This document shows, one piece after another, positions 22,262 through 33,415 of a DNA stretch of 64,000 bases (within the stretch, counting starts at the first letter, position 1; each line of letters starts with the position of its first letter). Below the pieces are notes generated by a model. It ran no database searches and had not been told where the DNA came from. It saw only the letters and a list, made by a program, of their open reading frames with translations. The stretch is from Hippasteria phrygiana (lineage: Eukaryota > Echinodermata > Asteroidea > Valvatida > Goniasteridae): contig JAZGUH010000053.1 in the NCBI GenBank assembly GCA_037893225.1, positions 1,116,001 to 1,180,000 of the forward strand, given 5' to 3'. Position numbers and translations under genes: made by a program.

Positions 22262-22420
22262 ACCCCACCCGCAGATTTGCAAGATTTGCGACAGCGGATA
22301 ATCACTGAGGCGGAACAGATCCCAAGAGATATGATAACACGAGCCATCCGAGACATGAGACGCCGTGCAGAACGCTGTATTGCAAACAACGGAGGCCTAA
22401 TTGAGGGACACTTTGCATAA
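22262..22420 (+). pseudogene. Mariner/IS630-type transposase C-terminal remnant
   Basis: The + frame reads ADLQDLRQRIITEAEQIP, then RAIRDMRRRAERCIANNGG, then a stop at 22418-22420. This is the characteristic C-terminus of a Tc1/mariner (IS630-like) transposase: the helical DLxxLxxRI block followed by RRxxxCIxxxGGxxE. The catalytic DDE/D part is absent, so only a fragment survives. Confidence 0.75.
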
Positions 22421-22946
22421 GCCAGTTTGACTTTGCTGCCTTTGGAAAAACCATTGTTATAGCAGGAAAATGGTTTACTTCATTTTGTTGACCGTTCTCA
22501 GTGATGCATGGACAGAATTGATTCATATTACATCACACAGTGCTCAGGTTGTTACTGCATACATTTCACCAGGAAAACTGGTCATAATAGTTTGTTTTAT
22601 GTATTTTAATAAAATTTTGAAAATGGGTAACATTTTTGTGTGGACATACTGTAGAGCTAGGCGGGGAAACTTTCACTGTAGGTGAGACCAGCTCACCTCC
22701 TCCCATTAACGAGGCACGCCCCTTTCCATAATTGCGACTTGATCATTCTGCTATATTTCCACTGCCAACAAGTTGCTCCAGTTTGCCAACCAGAGAATGC
22801 ACTTTTGTTTTGCAAATGTTTACAAACAAAAGAAAGCGCAACTGACTTTCTAAAGATCACTTTCCCTGTTTCATGCACTCACTTGTAAAGTCTTCCAAGC
22901 AATAGCAGTGGCTAAAAAGTAAGACATTTCATGTAATATTTTAACA
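22421..22946. other. No gene recognised
   Basis: Intronic DNA between the mariner fragment and the tRNA-like palindrome. No supported feature. Confidence 0.4.
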
Positions 22947-23199
22947 ATTTTCAAAGTGAACAAAGAAAACTGGCAGGAGCGGGATTTGAACCTGCGACTT
23001 CCAGAATACCGTACCGGCGCTCTACCAACTGAGCTACATGTGTATGTTGGCGGTCTAGCACCCCAGAACAAAGACACTGACAATTTGGGAGACCGCCAAC
23101 ATACATTGTCGGGCAAGTTGGTAGAACGCCGGTACGGTATTCCGGAGGTCGCAGGTTCGAATCTCACTCCTGCCAGCTTTCTTTGTTCACTTTGAAAAT
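22947..23199. repeat. Head-to-head tRNA-like palindrome (two 110-bp arms, 33-bp spacer)
   Basis: Arms 22947-23056 and 23090-23199 are near-exact reverse complements. Each arm reads as a tRNA-like unit. The left one, on the - strand, has TAGCTCAGTTGGTAGAGC (A-box and D-arm) and GCAGGTTCAAATCCCGC (B-box and T-arm). The right one, on the + strand, keeps CGCAGGTTCGAATC but has a damaged D-arm. No pairing 7-bp acceptor stem is present and the anticodon loop is irregular, so functional tRNA is unlikely. It looks like two facing tRNA-derived SINE heads or a palindromic element that captured a tRNA. Confidence 0.75.
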
Positions 23200-23270
23200 T
23201 CTTTCAAATTTACGTAGTCAGTTTCCCTTGCGGTTTGTTTGAGTGAATGTTTTAACGTTTAAACTTGTAG

Positions 23271-23444
23271 GTGCTGTATTTTGGAGACAGTATTCGTTCA
23301 GATATTCACCCCACCAGTGTGTATGCCGGCTGGCAGAGTGTCTTGGTGCTGGAGGAGATGGAAGTAGAGGAGCTTATTCCGAATGGAACATGCATACTAA
23401 ATGGCAAGGAGGCAGAAACAGTAGATTCACCCAACAGCAGATCA
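23271..23444 (+). CDS. NT5DC1: NT5DC1-like gene, exon with HAD motif IV
   Basis: The exon starts at GTG right after CTTGTAG and translates as VLYFGDSIRSDIHPTSVYAG, matching the NT5DC1 block VVYFGDSMHSDIFPARHYS. The GDS-x3-D pattern is HAD motif IV, whose acidic residues hold the catalytic Mg2+. A 58-codon exon with both ends in phase 0 finishes at TCA/GTAAGT (23444/23445). The C-terminal part (EELIPNGTCILNGKEAET) is a variable linker. Confidence 0.92.
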
Positions 23445-23789
23445 GTAAGTCTAAGACACTGTACCATGGTACAGTCTAGACCATGTCTTGCTGTGTGGCA
23501 GACTTTAGAAGATTAGGCCCAAAAGAATATTGTGTTGCTCTTAAATGGGAAAAATCGGGAGGGAGGGTCGGTCGGTTGAATTCTTTTTTAACCATCCATG
23601 AAAACAATACTACATGTTGTGTAACTCGGAAGTCGGGAAGCGCAAAGTAAGCTTATTTAAAAGTGAGATGGCAAAATGCACGATTGTGCCGTCTTAGCTG
23701 TATTTAAGGACAATTATTTTAATAAAACTTGTTCATTTCAAAAAATGTCTTAAATAAAACAAAAAACCGTGATGCAACTTTTATGACTT

Positions 23790-24345
23790 CAGGCTTTCAA
23801 GTATTCCTACTTTTCCTACTTTTTCCTAATTTGTTTTATTTTTACCTTCCACCTACTTTTACCACTTTTTTTCTTGAAATTCTTATTTTTTCCTACTTGT
23901 TCCTGCTTTTTTGCATGATGCACGATATGTTGAAGAGGGAACCCCCCCCCCCTCTTTTGTGTTGGTCATTGTGTTCCCGGAATCTCAGGAATTCTTTTCA
24001 GAGGTCTCGGGGGATGTGTTAGGTAACAATAGTCTAGAGAGTGTATAGGGTATAGGGACAAAAGGGGGGTACCCCTCTGCCCCATATCGTGCTGGGTATA
24101 CTTTTTTGTCCCACAACTGCGAAAAATGAAATCTCATTGAATATTTTTCATAACAGTTTTACACACTGTCCTATAAAAATCACACAATGAAGGGCTTGGG
24201 TGCAGGAGTACGCCATTTGCCGCCGTTTGTGCAGTTTCAATCCATTGTTGGATTATTGTTTATGTTACACTTGACTGTACAAACACATTGTAGCGGTTCG
24301 CTTGGCTGCCAGAACCACCGCGACACCCCGACATCTCCCGTAAAA
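23790..24345 (-). repeat. AGTAGG-rich interspersed repeat, copy B (inverted)
   Basis: The reverse complement of 24105-24215 matches 1550-1645. CCTACTTTTTCCTA words at 23800-23910 mirror the AGTAGGAAAA words of copy A. The downstream part (24220-24345, CGCCGTTTGTGCAGTTTCAA) also recurs inverted at about 40300-40405 inside another element. Confidence 0.55.
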
Positions 24346-24726
24346 CCGTACTCAAGGGGTTTATAAGTGACTTGAAATTAAGTTGGGAAAGTGTAAAAAA
24401 ATGATGTCAGGAAACTTTTTGAGTTGTAATGCAAAAGGCTTTGATATCAAATGACTAATCTGATGCTTGATGTCATGATGACATTCGAACATTTCCTTCC
24501 TTTGAAATAACTGTGAAGTTAATCTGCCGTGTATGACCCCCATCCTCCACCCTACTCAGACACATGTACAGTCACCCACAGTTGCACTTGGCCTGGCAGT
24601 TTATTCTTCACACATATATTTGAAAAATAAAATGAATAGGACCCACTTGCACCAAAATTTGCATTCAAGTACGTGCTAGATAATAAATGTACAGAGCGTG
24701 TCATCAAACAGTAGGTTATTAGGGAT

Positions 24727-24867
24727 GTCTACAGCGCTAATCTTACCCGTAGAGCCACTACTAATGCATATTTCCCTAGAGGGCGCAAAACGTCCGCCAA
24801 GAGTTCACACAATAGCCTACCCACCATGCCCTGCGGCCCACCCGCCATATTAGCTTCCTCTTTTCTC
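24727..24867. repeat. DIRS left inverted terminal repeat
   Basis: The 141 bp are nearly identical, in reverse complement, to 33275-33415. They include the blocks around CCGTAGAGCCACTACTAATG and GGCCCACC-GCCATATTAGCT. The outermost bases differ from the right repeat (AGCGCTAATCTT versus AGCGAATACTT), as expected for DIRS ends restored from the internal region. Confidence 0.88.
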
Positions 24868-25065
24868 TTGGCATCGGACGGTGATAGACGTGTTTTTTCC
24901 CGCAACACAATCCGGGAATTTCTTCACCATCCTTAGTCCGCTTTGAGTTTTTCTTCTTCGATAATAAAGTAGAGTATCTTCCTTCTCTTGTGTCTTCATT
25001 TTGTCTATGTGTTTTCCCCCGTAAGTACGTTTATTTCCGTACTGTTTTGACTTCACGTGTGTGTA

Positions 25066-27254
25066 TGATGGATAAAAATGTGAAGCATATATCGGCTAGG
25101 GGCACGGCGGGCCCCGTGGACGGAGGTTCCACGGGACCGCCGGCTCCTTCAGGGGGTGAATCTCAAGAGGTATTTCCCTCCCGCTGACCCTCCCTTGACC
25201 GGGAATTTGCCGGGGGCACCCCCCTCGTATGCAGATTTCACCCCGCCACCCGGGTCAGGGTGGCGGTGGCCCTATAGGCCGGGAGGTGCGCTATTGCCAG
25301 CCCACTTCACCGGCCGCTAGTCACGGGGACAAACAGCCGATCAAGAAGCCTGCCGGAAAGAGCCGTCAGCATGAAGCCACGGTAGTTAGCTTCAAGGGCA
25401 AGCGGGGCACCCCCCCCCCCCAGTCACTTGCCCTCTATTGCTCGGCACAAGCTCCAGTTTCAAGCTCTGTGTCCAAGGCCCCGGCTGTGTCCAAGGCTAC
25501 CACCAGGCCTCCGGTGGTAGCCTTTGGGTCCCCAATGGGTCAAGACCATCAGGCTACCCCCACACTCCAGTCCGACACCGGCCCGCCAGTGCCTGGCCCG
25601 TCGGTGGGGGATCTTCACTGGTCTGTGGATCTTCACCGGTCTGTGGAGTCGACCATTCCGGTCCCCCCGGCTAGTCTGTCTTCAACCTCGGAATTCTTTC
25701 TATGTTCCGGAGTACCCGCAGCCCCTCCTTCATCCGAACCCACATCGGGAGAGCACCGGGGCCACCCAGCAAAGAAGGCTAAATCCTCCCGCCATAAGTG
25801 GCGCCACCAGTCATCCGACTCAGAGTCTTCTTCGGACCGATCTCAGCACCGCACCAAACATCACAAGCGTTCGGGGTAGGTTTCGACGGCCGATTTTCTG
25901 CAGGTTTTACAGGCATTTTCGGCCTCTCTTACGGCCATGTCATCTTCAGGTTTTCCCGTGGGACAACTCGCCCCGTTCGCGGGCCAGTTGGCCCCCCAGG
26001 CAGGCCATCTTGCCCCACAAGACGGACACCCCATCCCGCAAGACTGACACCCCGCGAGGATGGGTCAACTCACCCCCGGTGCCGCCCCATCAGTGTACGG
26101 CACTCCTAAGGCCAGACAGTCTGCCCCAGGCATGGGACAACTCTCCCCCAGTGTCGCCGCATCGGCTCTGCCTGACCCTGGATGGGTTTGTTGCGATCAG
26201 CTACATCTCTCTCAAGCTTTGGGACGTCCTCCTGCATCGCCCCCTGCATCGCCCCCTGCTATCTTCATCCATCCTTCAACACAATTTTCCTGCTCGGATG
26301 GGGGCTCGGGCCGGGGCTCCGAGGTGTTCTGCTCTCCTCCTGTCGCCCCGCTACGTGACCCCGGGTTCCCCGCAGATCACGCTGGAGCCTCGACAGCTGG
26401 AACCCCACGGTCGGACCACGGTTCGAATATCGAGGGTGATGACGTCATCACTTGTCCCTGCTGGAGACCCAATTCCGTCTCGTACAACGTGATATGATCC
26501 GCATTTTGGGTCTGCCGGATTCGACTGCCACAGAGCCTGTTCTCGCCCCCCAAATCATTCAAGCAACGTACGGCCGCGGCCTTCCCTGTCCTTCTTCTAG
26601 ATCAGTTCTGCATCAAGCATATTCAGGGGATCGCTAATCGCAAGGATTGGAAGGCCTTCGACAGACGAGCGATTTGCGTACTTCCGCTTCCCTCAGAAGG
26701 ATTTTGATGAGTTTCTAGCAGTACCATCGGTCCCTGATTCGGTCAAGGACAAACTGACTGCAGACGGGAGTGCTTCCAGTTCAGCCCGCGCCTTGTTTAC
26801 AGACGCAACTAGAAATAAGATGGAAACTGTTCTCAAGAAAGCAGACTGGGCCTCTAGATTCGGAATGCGCACCACATCCTTCATGCTCCTCTTATCCGAA
26901 TACATCGTTAGGGGCTGTGAGGATTGCTCTACCATTCCATTCGACATGCTTTCAGCTGCTTTCTGCTTTCTGGACGATTCTCTCCGCCTAGCCTTGGAAC
27001 AGTTTTCCCGTATTTCGATACTGACGACCACCTATCGCCGTGGCAATATATTGGACGCCCTCTTCCTGCCGACAGAGGGCGCTCAAAAGCGTCTAGAGTC
27101 TCTCCCCCTTACAGGGCTAGACCTGTTCGCCGGCAAGTTCCAAGAGGCCATGGAGGGCGAGGCAAAGCGAATTGATGCAACTGACAAGATCAACCTTCGC
27201 AAATCGACCTCAAAGCCCGGCCCGGATCAGGCAAAGGCTAAAAAGCTTTCATAG
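25066..27254 (+). pseudogene. DIRS gag-like ORF1, fragmented
   Basis: The reading frame shifts several times. It opens with MDKNVKHISARGTAG, passes through a Pro/Ser-rich low-complexity part with the basic KKAKSSRHKWRHQSS at about 25773, and ends in the best-kept part at 26700-27254. That part has DADWASRFGM-like, FSRISILTTTYRRGNIL and LPLTGLDLFAGKFQEAMEG segments. The last segment resembles the conserved C-terminal region of DIRS gag-like proteins, presumed to bind RNA and form particles. GC content is higher than flanking intron DNA. No intact ORF remains. Confidence 0.7.
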
Positions 27255-27463
27255 GGTCCTGGTCCCAGGTCGTCTCCGACCGGTGGATGCTTCGGACAAT
27301 TCAGCTCGGTTATCTTTTGGAGTTCACGAGCACCCCCCGTCGGACACCATCCTCCGTCAAACCGAGGTTCCAGCCAACCTGGCCAAACGCCTCGCCTTGG
27401 AATCAGAGATCGAGTCGCTCCTGCTCAAGAACGCAATCCACTTGGCGCCACCAGTGGGAGAGT

Positions 27464-30400
27464 TAGGGCTAATGATTTTCCGCGATCGCGGAAAACAGAC
27501 GGAATTCGCTGAATCTGCTCCTCGAAACGGAAAACGGGATTTGATTCGTAAAATGTATTGGTCCAAAACGAATTGTTGATGATTGATTGAACAGACGAGC
27601 CATTAACAAATGAGTGTTGTTTAGATCACGATTGTTGGGGGGGGGGGGGGGGGGACAAAAAACGTTCAAGATCAGAGCAATAAATGTTACGAGATCATTA
27701 CCATTAGCAAGCAAGTGACAGACCAGACGTACGCCGTAGCTTGCGGTCAGCGCACAGGTGAAAATCATTACACGCACGGCACACTCTAGCAGGTCTCTTT
27801 TGCTCAATCGGCAGGTTTCTTTTGCTCCGTTCAATCATCAACCATTCGTTTAATTCTTACTTTGGCTCTACTGAAATGCATGCTGCGCTTATTTACCTAT
27901 CCACGTCCAAAAATCTAGCGTAAACTATCCTATGTTGTCGCCTCACGTTAGCGTGAAAAAATATAAAAATGGCGGACATGAATTTCGCTTTGGCCTGAAG
28001 AAATGACTTGACTGTGGTGAAGTTAAATACTACATCTGTAAATGGATCGGCCGTTGATAAAATAATATTTTTTTGGCAATTTTCCCGCGCATTGCAACTG
28101 AACGACTATTTCATTATCGTCTCAGAACTATTTTCTTTTTAACAACAAACACAAAATCAAGAGATTAAAGGGGTTCGAAAATTAACATTCATGAAACATT
28201 GTAAACTACCTTTTTTTAAGGCGCTCTATTCTTGCAGTTTAGATGTACTCTCGACTGTTTGAAGCTGTTTCTAACTTGTCTGAAATTGGCCTTGTTGATA
28301 CATGTAACTGTCGCTGAATATTACAAAGTAAGATTTTCCCTGGGGGTGCGAAATTCAAATGAATAAATGAATAATGAATAATTTAAAGTTTGTTTTAAGT
28401 AAAGTTTTAAGTAAAGCAATAACACTACCCACACCTCAAATATTGTTGTACATGTATAGAAGCCATAATAGATTGTACACAGCTTTGAAAATAAAATGTG
28501 TGCGTTTCTGTGCATCTGAGCGTGCTAAGCAGTTCAGTGGTGATTTGTACGCAGATGGAAATATTCTTTTCTGCAAATTTTGTGAGCACAGTGTAGACTT
28601 CAAGCGAGTTGACACTGTGAAAGATCATCTGGAGAGCAAGAAACATGTAAAAAACAAATCTGCCAAGATTGCTGCTGCCAAAGCCAAGTCAGATGGTGAT
28701 GGCCAACCTCCAGCTAAACGCCAAGTGACCCTGTTTTTGGCCTTCCAATCAAAAGATCTGCGAGAAGAATTTATTCTTGACTTTGTTAGGCCGTGTACCA
28801 TGGCAGATATTCCTCTAGAAAAGGCAGAAAAGATGCATCCCTTCATGAGGAAGCATTGCAAACAAGGTGGAGCACTACCACGGGCACCCACACTGCTGAG
28901 TCTCTATGTGCCTCGCCAGTTTCAGGTCCATCTTTCGGCACTTAAACAAGCAGTTCAAGATCGTAAAGTCACCATAATCACTGATGAAACAACTGACGTG
29001 CGAGACCACAGCATCTTGAATGTTGTTGCAGGGGTCCAGGGGAAGTACTTCCTCATCGATGTATGTACCATGGAAGCCTGCAACCATTCTACACTCAGCA
29101 CATCTGTCATCAAAGCTGTAACTAGTGTGGGCATTGAATTCAAAGTCATTGCTGTTGTCACTGATTCTGCAGCATATTATAAGAAAGCAGCTCGGGAAGT
29201 CCTTTAGCCAAATTTTTTCTAACAGTTGTCATGTCCGCTGTCTTGCCCACATCATCAATCTGTCTGCTGAAATTTTTCAGCTATGGCTAGAGTTTGACAG
29301 GGTGGCAAATCTTGTCAAAATGATGAAATCCGTCTTCTTCAAAAAACCAGCACGCAAGACACGCTACATGTACTTGAAGTTCCTGAAAGAATACCTGCCG
29401 AAAGATCAGGTGAAGCTCCCCCCGGTACCAGTTTCAACTCGTTGGAACTCGTGGTTTAAAGCTGTGATGTACCACTCCACCCGAATCCATCTGTATGATG
29501 GTTTCTTCAAGAAGGAAGAGAATAAGAACATGGCTGTTGAGCAGATAATTGAGCTAACCACCCACAAGGAGATTTATCCTGAGCTTCGACTGTACATGAG
29601 CTTCATCAAGGAAAACTGCTCCCGTCTGATGTCATCTTTGACAAGTCTTGAGGCAACCCACGACCCACTGGCCTGCACAGTATACAACACCATTGGAGAC
29701 CCGAGTCGCTATTTACACTCTGGCACAACCAAGACATCCTTTGGTGCCGAGACAGATGCCCTCATGCAGGAAAAGCCACAGAAGGAGCAGAAAGTCATCA
29801 AAAAGACCTTCCAGGCTGTCTTCCAGTCTGCCTTCACCAAGCTAGATGGCTACATTGAGCAGCACCCTGCCTTTCCCATCTACAAAGCGGCAAGAATCTT
29901 TGACCCCGGATCACTCTCCCATGACGTCTCCGAGTATCAACAGATCCCTGGTTTGGAGGACCCCACACCTGACACCATGGAAGAATGGCTGATCTACATG
30001 AACCTCAACCCCAGCGAGATTCCCCAACCGCTCAACATCGCCAAATTCTGGGAATCCATGGTAGCAAGGTTTCCAAACCTTTCTGCCATTGCCAAGGAAG
30101 TTATCTGGATGCCTGTTGCCAGTGTAGATGTGGAGCGAAGCTTCTCCCAGTACAAGCACCTACTGAATGACAGACGGGAAAGCCTCACCCAGCAGAACAC
30201 CAAAATGCTGGCAATGATGTACTTCAACAGAGACATTGAAGACCAGTTTGCCTAAATTCTCAAGAAAACTCAATCTCTGTAGTGCTCTTATTTTTAATCA
30301 TTTGTTTAAAAATTTCCACAAAAACTCTTAACACTTAATGATGACTATAATTTACTCAACTAAGAAGTCAGATTAGTGCATTTAACATCACTTTATACTT

Positions 30401-30718
30401 ACTTGCATGCCTGAGAGTTTTACCTTAAATGTCATTTTTCCTGCGGAAGAGCATGAACAACATGAACAACAGACAATAAGACACAGTTCTAGCATAAAAC
30501 AATTGAGACCCTTTAATTGCTAGTTAATTATTAAACAATGCGATAATCTTTCAAATTTACAATTATAGGCCTATGTACTGCCTGTGTACATGGTGTATGT
30601 TTAAATGCACTTTTATGTGTTGAAAAAATGTGAAACGGAATTTTTCAGCCTGAAACGGAATTTAGGATTTTTGAAAACGGAATTTGCACTTTTCTGAAAC
30701 GGAAAATCATTGGCCCTA
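27464..30718 (+). mobile_element. hAT transposon, nearly intact, nested in the DIRS element
   Basis: The ends are TAGGGCTAATGATTTTCCG at 27464 and its reverse complement with one mismatch at 30700-30718. The flanks share GAGAGT (27458-27463 and 30719-30724), and removing the element plus one copy rejoins the DIRS RT frame exactly (PVGE then STGF). hAT elements normally duplicate 8 bp. Here six are certain, and the two outer bases differ. AAACGGAATTT-type subterminal repeats cluster at the right end (30634-30700). Inside is one transposase gene with a single frameshift. Confidence 0.9.
28374..30255 (+). pseudogene. hAT transposase (CGGBP1-like zinc finger), one frameshift
   Basis: A BED/C2H2-like finger is at residues 67-91 (C67-x2-C70-x14-H85-x5-H91), of the kind also found in the hAT-derived host protein CGGBP1. 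The first catalytic Asp candidates are in TIITDETTDVR (about residues 204-208), and the second is in VVTDSAAYYK (about 264). The C-x2-H motif of hAT proteins is RCLAHIINL. The C-terminal dimerisation region ends with the catalytic Glu in SVDVERSFSQYK. The frame breaks once at about 29205, where one extra base separates 28374-29207 from the frame of 29125-30255. Total about 627 codons, within the normal hAT range. The true start is uncertain, since the first 50 residues look atypical. The element is probably recently inactive or carries a sequencing error. Confidence 0.85.
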
Positions 30719-31642
30719 GAGAGTCGACCGGTTTCCTGTCAACTTTTTTCCTAACATCCAAACGAGACTCGGGAACCTGGCGCCCAATTCTGAATTTGAA
30801 ACTTTTGAACAAATTCATCCGTCCCAGACGTTTTCGTATGGACTCACTCCGGATAATCCTCGACTCGATCCCGGTACCATCATGGACCACATCGCTCGAC
30901 CTGAAAGATACGTATCTGCATGTGCCCTTACAGGGCCTTCCCTACGGATGCACGTGTTCAAAACCTCCTACAGTGCGTCCGACTATTCCTCAGGGAATCG
31001 GCGGCCCCAGCAGCAGCATGGCTGAAACTACTGGGGCTCAACCTTGGGGCACATTGCCGACTCCATATGCGCCCACTCCAGCTCCACCTCTTAGCACACT
31101 TCCGCCCGAAGCTTCACTCCACTTATCGCATGGTCCCAGTTGCTCCCTTTCTCTGCCCACACCTCCAGTGGTGGGCGGATCCACTTCACGTGGCGGGCGG
31201 ACTGGTTTTTCCGAAACCCCAACCGACGAAGATTATTTCCACGAATGCATCACGCCTTGGCTGGGGGGCCACTCTTCACCCGCGACAGACTGCAGGGAAG
31301 TGGAATTCGGGCCAGAGGGACCTACATATCAATGTCCTCGAGATACACGCGGTCTTCAATGCTCTCCGACATTTTCACAAGTTCATACAGAACCAGCATG
31401 TCCTCATCAAATGCGACAACACCACAGTAGTGGCATATATCAACCGCGAGGGAGGCACATGATCAGCCCAGCTCTGCCTCCTCACATGGGACATGCTTCA
31501 CTGGTGAATAGCTTCCGGCATAACGCTGTCAGCCACGCATGTCCCAGGCAAGGACAACGTTGTAGCCGATGCCCTCTCCAGGGGAAGGATCCGGCCAACG
31601 GAATGGCCCTTACAGCCCAATGTCGTCGAACAAATCTTCCTG

Positions 31643-33057
31643 ATGATCGATCGCCCACACATAGATCTGTTCGCGTCAGGAATCAACAACCAGCTTCCGG
31701 TGTTCTGCTCTAGACGACCCGATCCAGGGGCATGGCACACCGACGCTCTGTCGATTCCATGGAAGGGCATGCTCGCATACGCCTTTTCTCCAATCTCCCT
31801 GATCTCACGGGTCCTCACGAAGATAGAACGAGAACATTGCAGAATTCTCCTCATCGCCCCGTTCTGGCCTCGACAGCCATGGTTCCCGAGACTGATCGAC
31901 CTGCTAGTCCACGAACCACTTGTCCTCCCACGTTGTCCGGACATTCTCTTTCAGCTGGACTCGACCATCACTCACCCAGCTCCCGAGAATCTTCACCTGA
32001 CGTGCTGGGTATTGTCCAACAATCCTTCCGATCAGCGGGCCTTTCGGCACGTAGCCGCAGACCATCCACCCGGACTTCGACATTACTATAAATGGTGCAG
32101 ACGAAACGCTGTTGATCCAATCAATGCTACTCTAACCAAGGTCAGCGATTTTCTCGTCTATCTCTTTAACACGGGCCTTACGGTAGCCACCATCAAAAAT
32201 TACCGATCGGCAATAGCGGCCATTCATGGAGGCTTCCCTGACGGCTCATCGATTTCCACCAATCATACATTTGTACCTTAGGCCACATCCTCCATGGTAT
32301 GTTCATCGAGAGACCTCCCACTCGCAAGCTCCTTCCCTCGTGGGATCTCCCTCAAGTCCTTCAAACGCTTTCACGATCTCCTTATGAACCCATCGGACAG
32401 GCATCCTTGCTCAACTTATCCATCAAGTTTGCCTTCCTTTTGGCAGTGGCCACGTCAAGACGCCGCAGCGAACTTCAGGCTTTATCTCTTGACCCTGGCC
32501 ATATTCGTTGGGAACCACATGGAGTCCGGCTAGTCCCACATACATCATTTCTCACTAAGAATCAGTCGGAATCCGTTGTTCCTCCTGACGTCTTCATACT
32601 GTAAATTCAGTCTTCCTCTTCCGTGTCCGAAGACAGGTGGTGCCCAGTTCGAGCCCTGAAATGGTATCTCAACAAAACCGAACTGCTACGGAGAAAGGTG
32701 TCAAGTCTCTTCATCACATCTATTCCCCCACATCGTGCAGCCTCACGAGCTACTATTGCACGCTGGATCGTCACAGCCATCCAATCAGCTGAACGAAACT
32801 GGCCGACTGCATCAGAAGTGGACTCCAGGGTCAGCGCACAAGATGTTAGAGCAGTGGCAACTTCGTGGGCCTATTTCAAGGGAGTAGCACTAAGTGACAT
32901 TATTCAGGCAGCGTGTTGGAAGACTCCTAACACGTTCATATCCTGCTACCTCCGGGACGTTCTTCAGTCTGAGGGATGCGTAGGAAGATCAGCGCTGCTG
33001 ACGGCGAGACACCATGTTCCACGAGCCTCACAGGCCACCCTTCAGCAGCCGCAGTAG
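31643..33057 (+). pseudogene. DIRS tyrosine recombinase ORF, broken
   Basis: The first frame (31643-32281) holds the conserved DIRS segment PHIDLFASGINNQLPVFCSR and RILLIAPFWPRQPWFPRL. It is followed by the recombinase N-terminal core-binding part (HYYKWCRR...TVATIKNYRSAIAAIHGG). After a frame change the catalytic domain continues in 32299-33057 with the first Arg in SRRRSELQAL. An in-frame TAA at 32602 follows. The C-terminal block SAQDVRAVATSWAYFKGV and the Tyr in FISCYLRDV come last. The usual H-x-x-R His is Gln here (QDVR). DIRS recombinases join the circular intermediate into the genome; this one cannot be active. Confidence 0.88.
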
Positions 33058-33123
33058 ACGGGACCTACTGTTCTGTCACACGGTAGCATCTCGCAACCCA
33101 CCTGCTAACCTCGGTGCTAATCT

Positions 33124-33217
33124 GCATTAGTAGTGGCTCTACAGGTAAGATGAGCGCTGTAGACTCCCCCCACAGCCGTGTGGGAGGGGTCTACTAGCGA
33201 ATACTTACCCGTAGAGC
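33124..33217. repeat. DIRS internal complementary region
   Basis: 33124-33164 is the reverse complement of the left terminus (24727-24769). 33189-33217 is the reverse complement of the right terminus (33385-33415). They are joined by about 24 bp with its own short hairpin. This is the arrangement that lets DIRS elements rebuild both ends through a circle. Confidence 0.88.
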
Positions 33218-33274
33218 ATCCCTCCCTCCTCTCCACTGAGGGACTCGATGCAGACTTCACCTGCTATGGTGCTC

Positions 33275-33415
33275 GAGAAAAGAGGAAGCTAATATGGTGG
33301 GTGGGCCGCAGGGCATGGTGGGTAGGCTATTGTGTGAACTCTTGGCGGACGTATTGCGCCCTGTAGGGAAATATGCATTAGTAGTGGCTCTACGGGTAAG
33401 TATTCGCTAGTAGAC
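33275..33415. repeat. DIRS right inverted terminal repeat
   Basis: Inverted partner of 24727-24867, ending ...GTAAGTATTCGCTAGTAGAC. It directly follows the internal complementary region. A poly-G run starts at about 33421, outside the element. Confidence 0.88.

Larger units (their letters stand above)
27240..31462 (+). pseudogene. DIRS reverse transcriptase/RNase H, interrupted and palm-deleted
   Basis: The 5' part (27240-27463) ends LLLKNAIHLAPPVGE. After the hAT insertion the frame resumes at 30727 with STGFLSTFFLTSKRDSGTWR, then RPRRFRMDSLRIILDSI and SLDLKDTYLHVPL. Next the RT palm, including the Y-x-D-D active-site region, is missing, and the sequence jumps to the connection/RNase H part in another frame (30920-31462). 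There, HINVLEIHAVFNAL and CDNTTVVAYINREGGT are typical of DIRS RNase H. The first RNase H Asp seems replaced by Asn (STNAS where DIRS proteins usually have TDAS). It is clearly dead. This is a genomic fossil retrotransposon. Confidence 0.85.
24727..33415 (+). mobile_element. DIRS-type tyrosine-recombinase retrotransposon, degenerate, carrying a nested hAT
   Basis: DIRS elements are retrotransposons that use a tyrosine recombinase instead of an integrase. They have inverted terminal repeats and an internal complementary region that templates a circular intermediate. All hallmarks are visible. The ITRs lie at 24727-24867 and 33275-33415. A gag-like ORF covers 25066-27254, RT/RNase H 27240-27463 plus 30727-31462, and tyrosine recombinase 31643-33057. 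The internal complementary region is 33124-33217. No target duplication is expected or seen. A hAT transposon (27464-30718) interrupts the RT. Frameshifts, stops and a palm deletion make it inactive. Length without the hAT is about 5.4 kb. Confidence 0.9.

Noticed and set aside
22947..23199. Functional tRNA gene pair
   Set aside because: No acceptor stem can be formed, the anticodon loop is irregular, and one D-arm is damaged.
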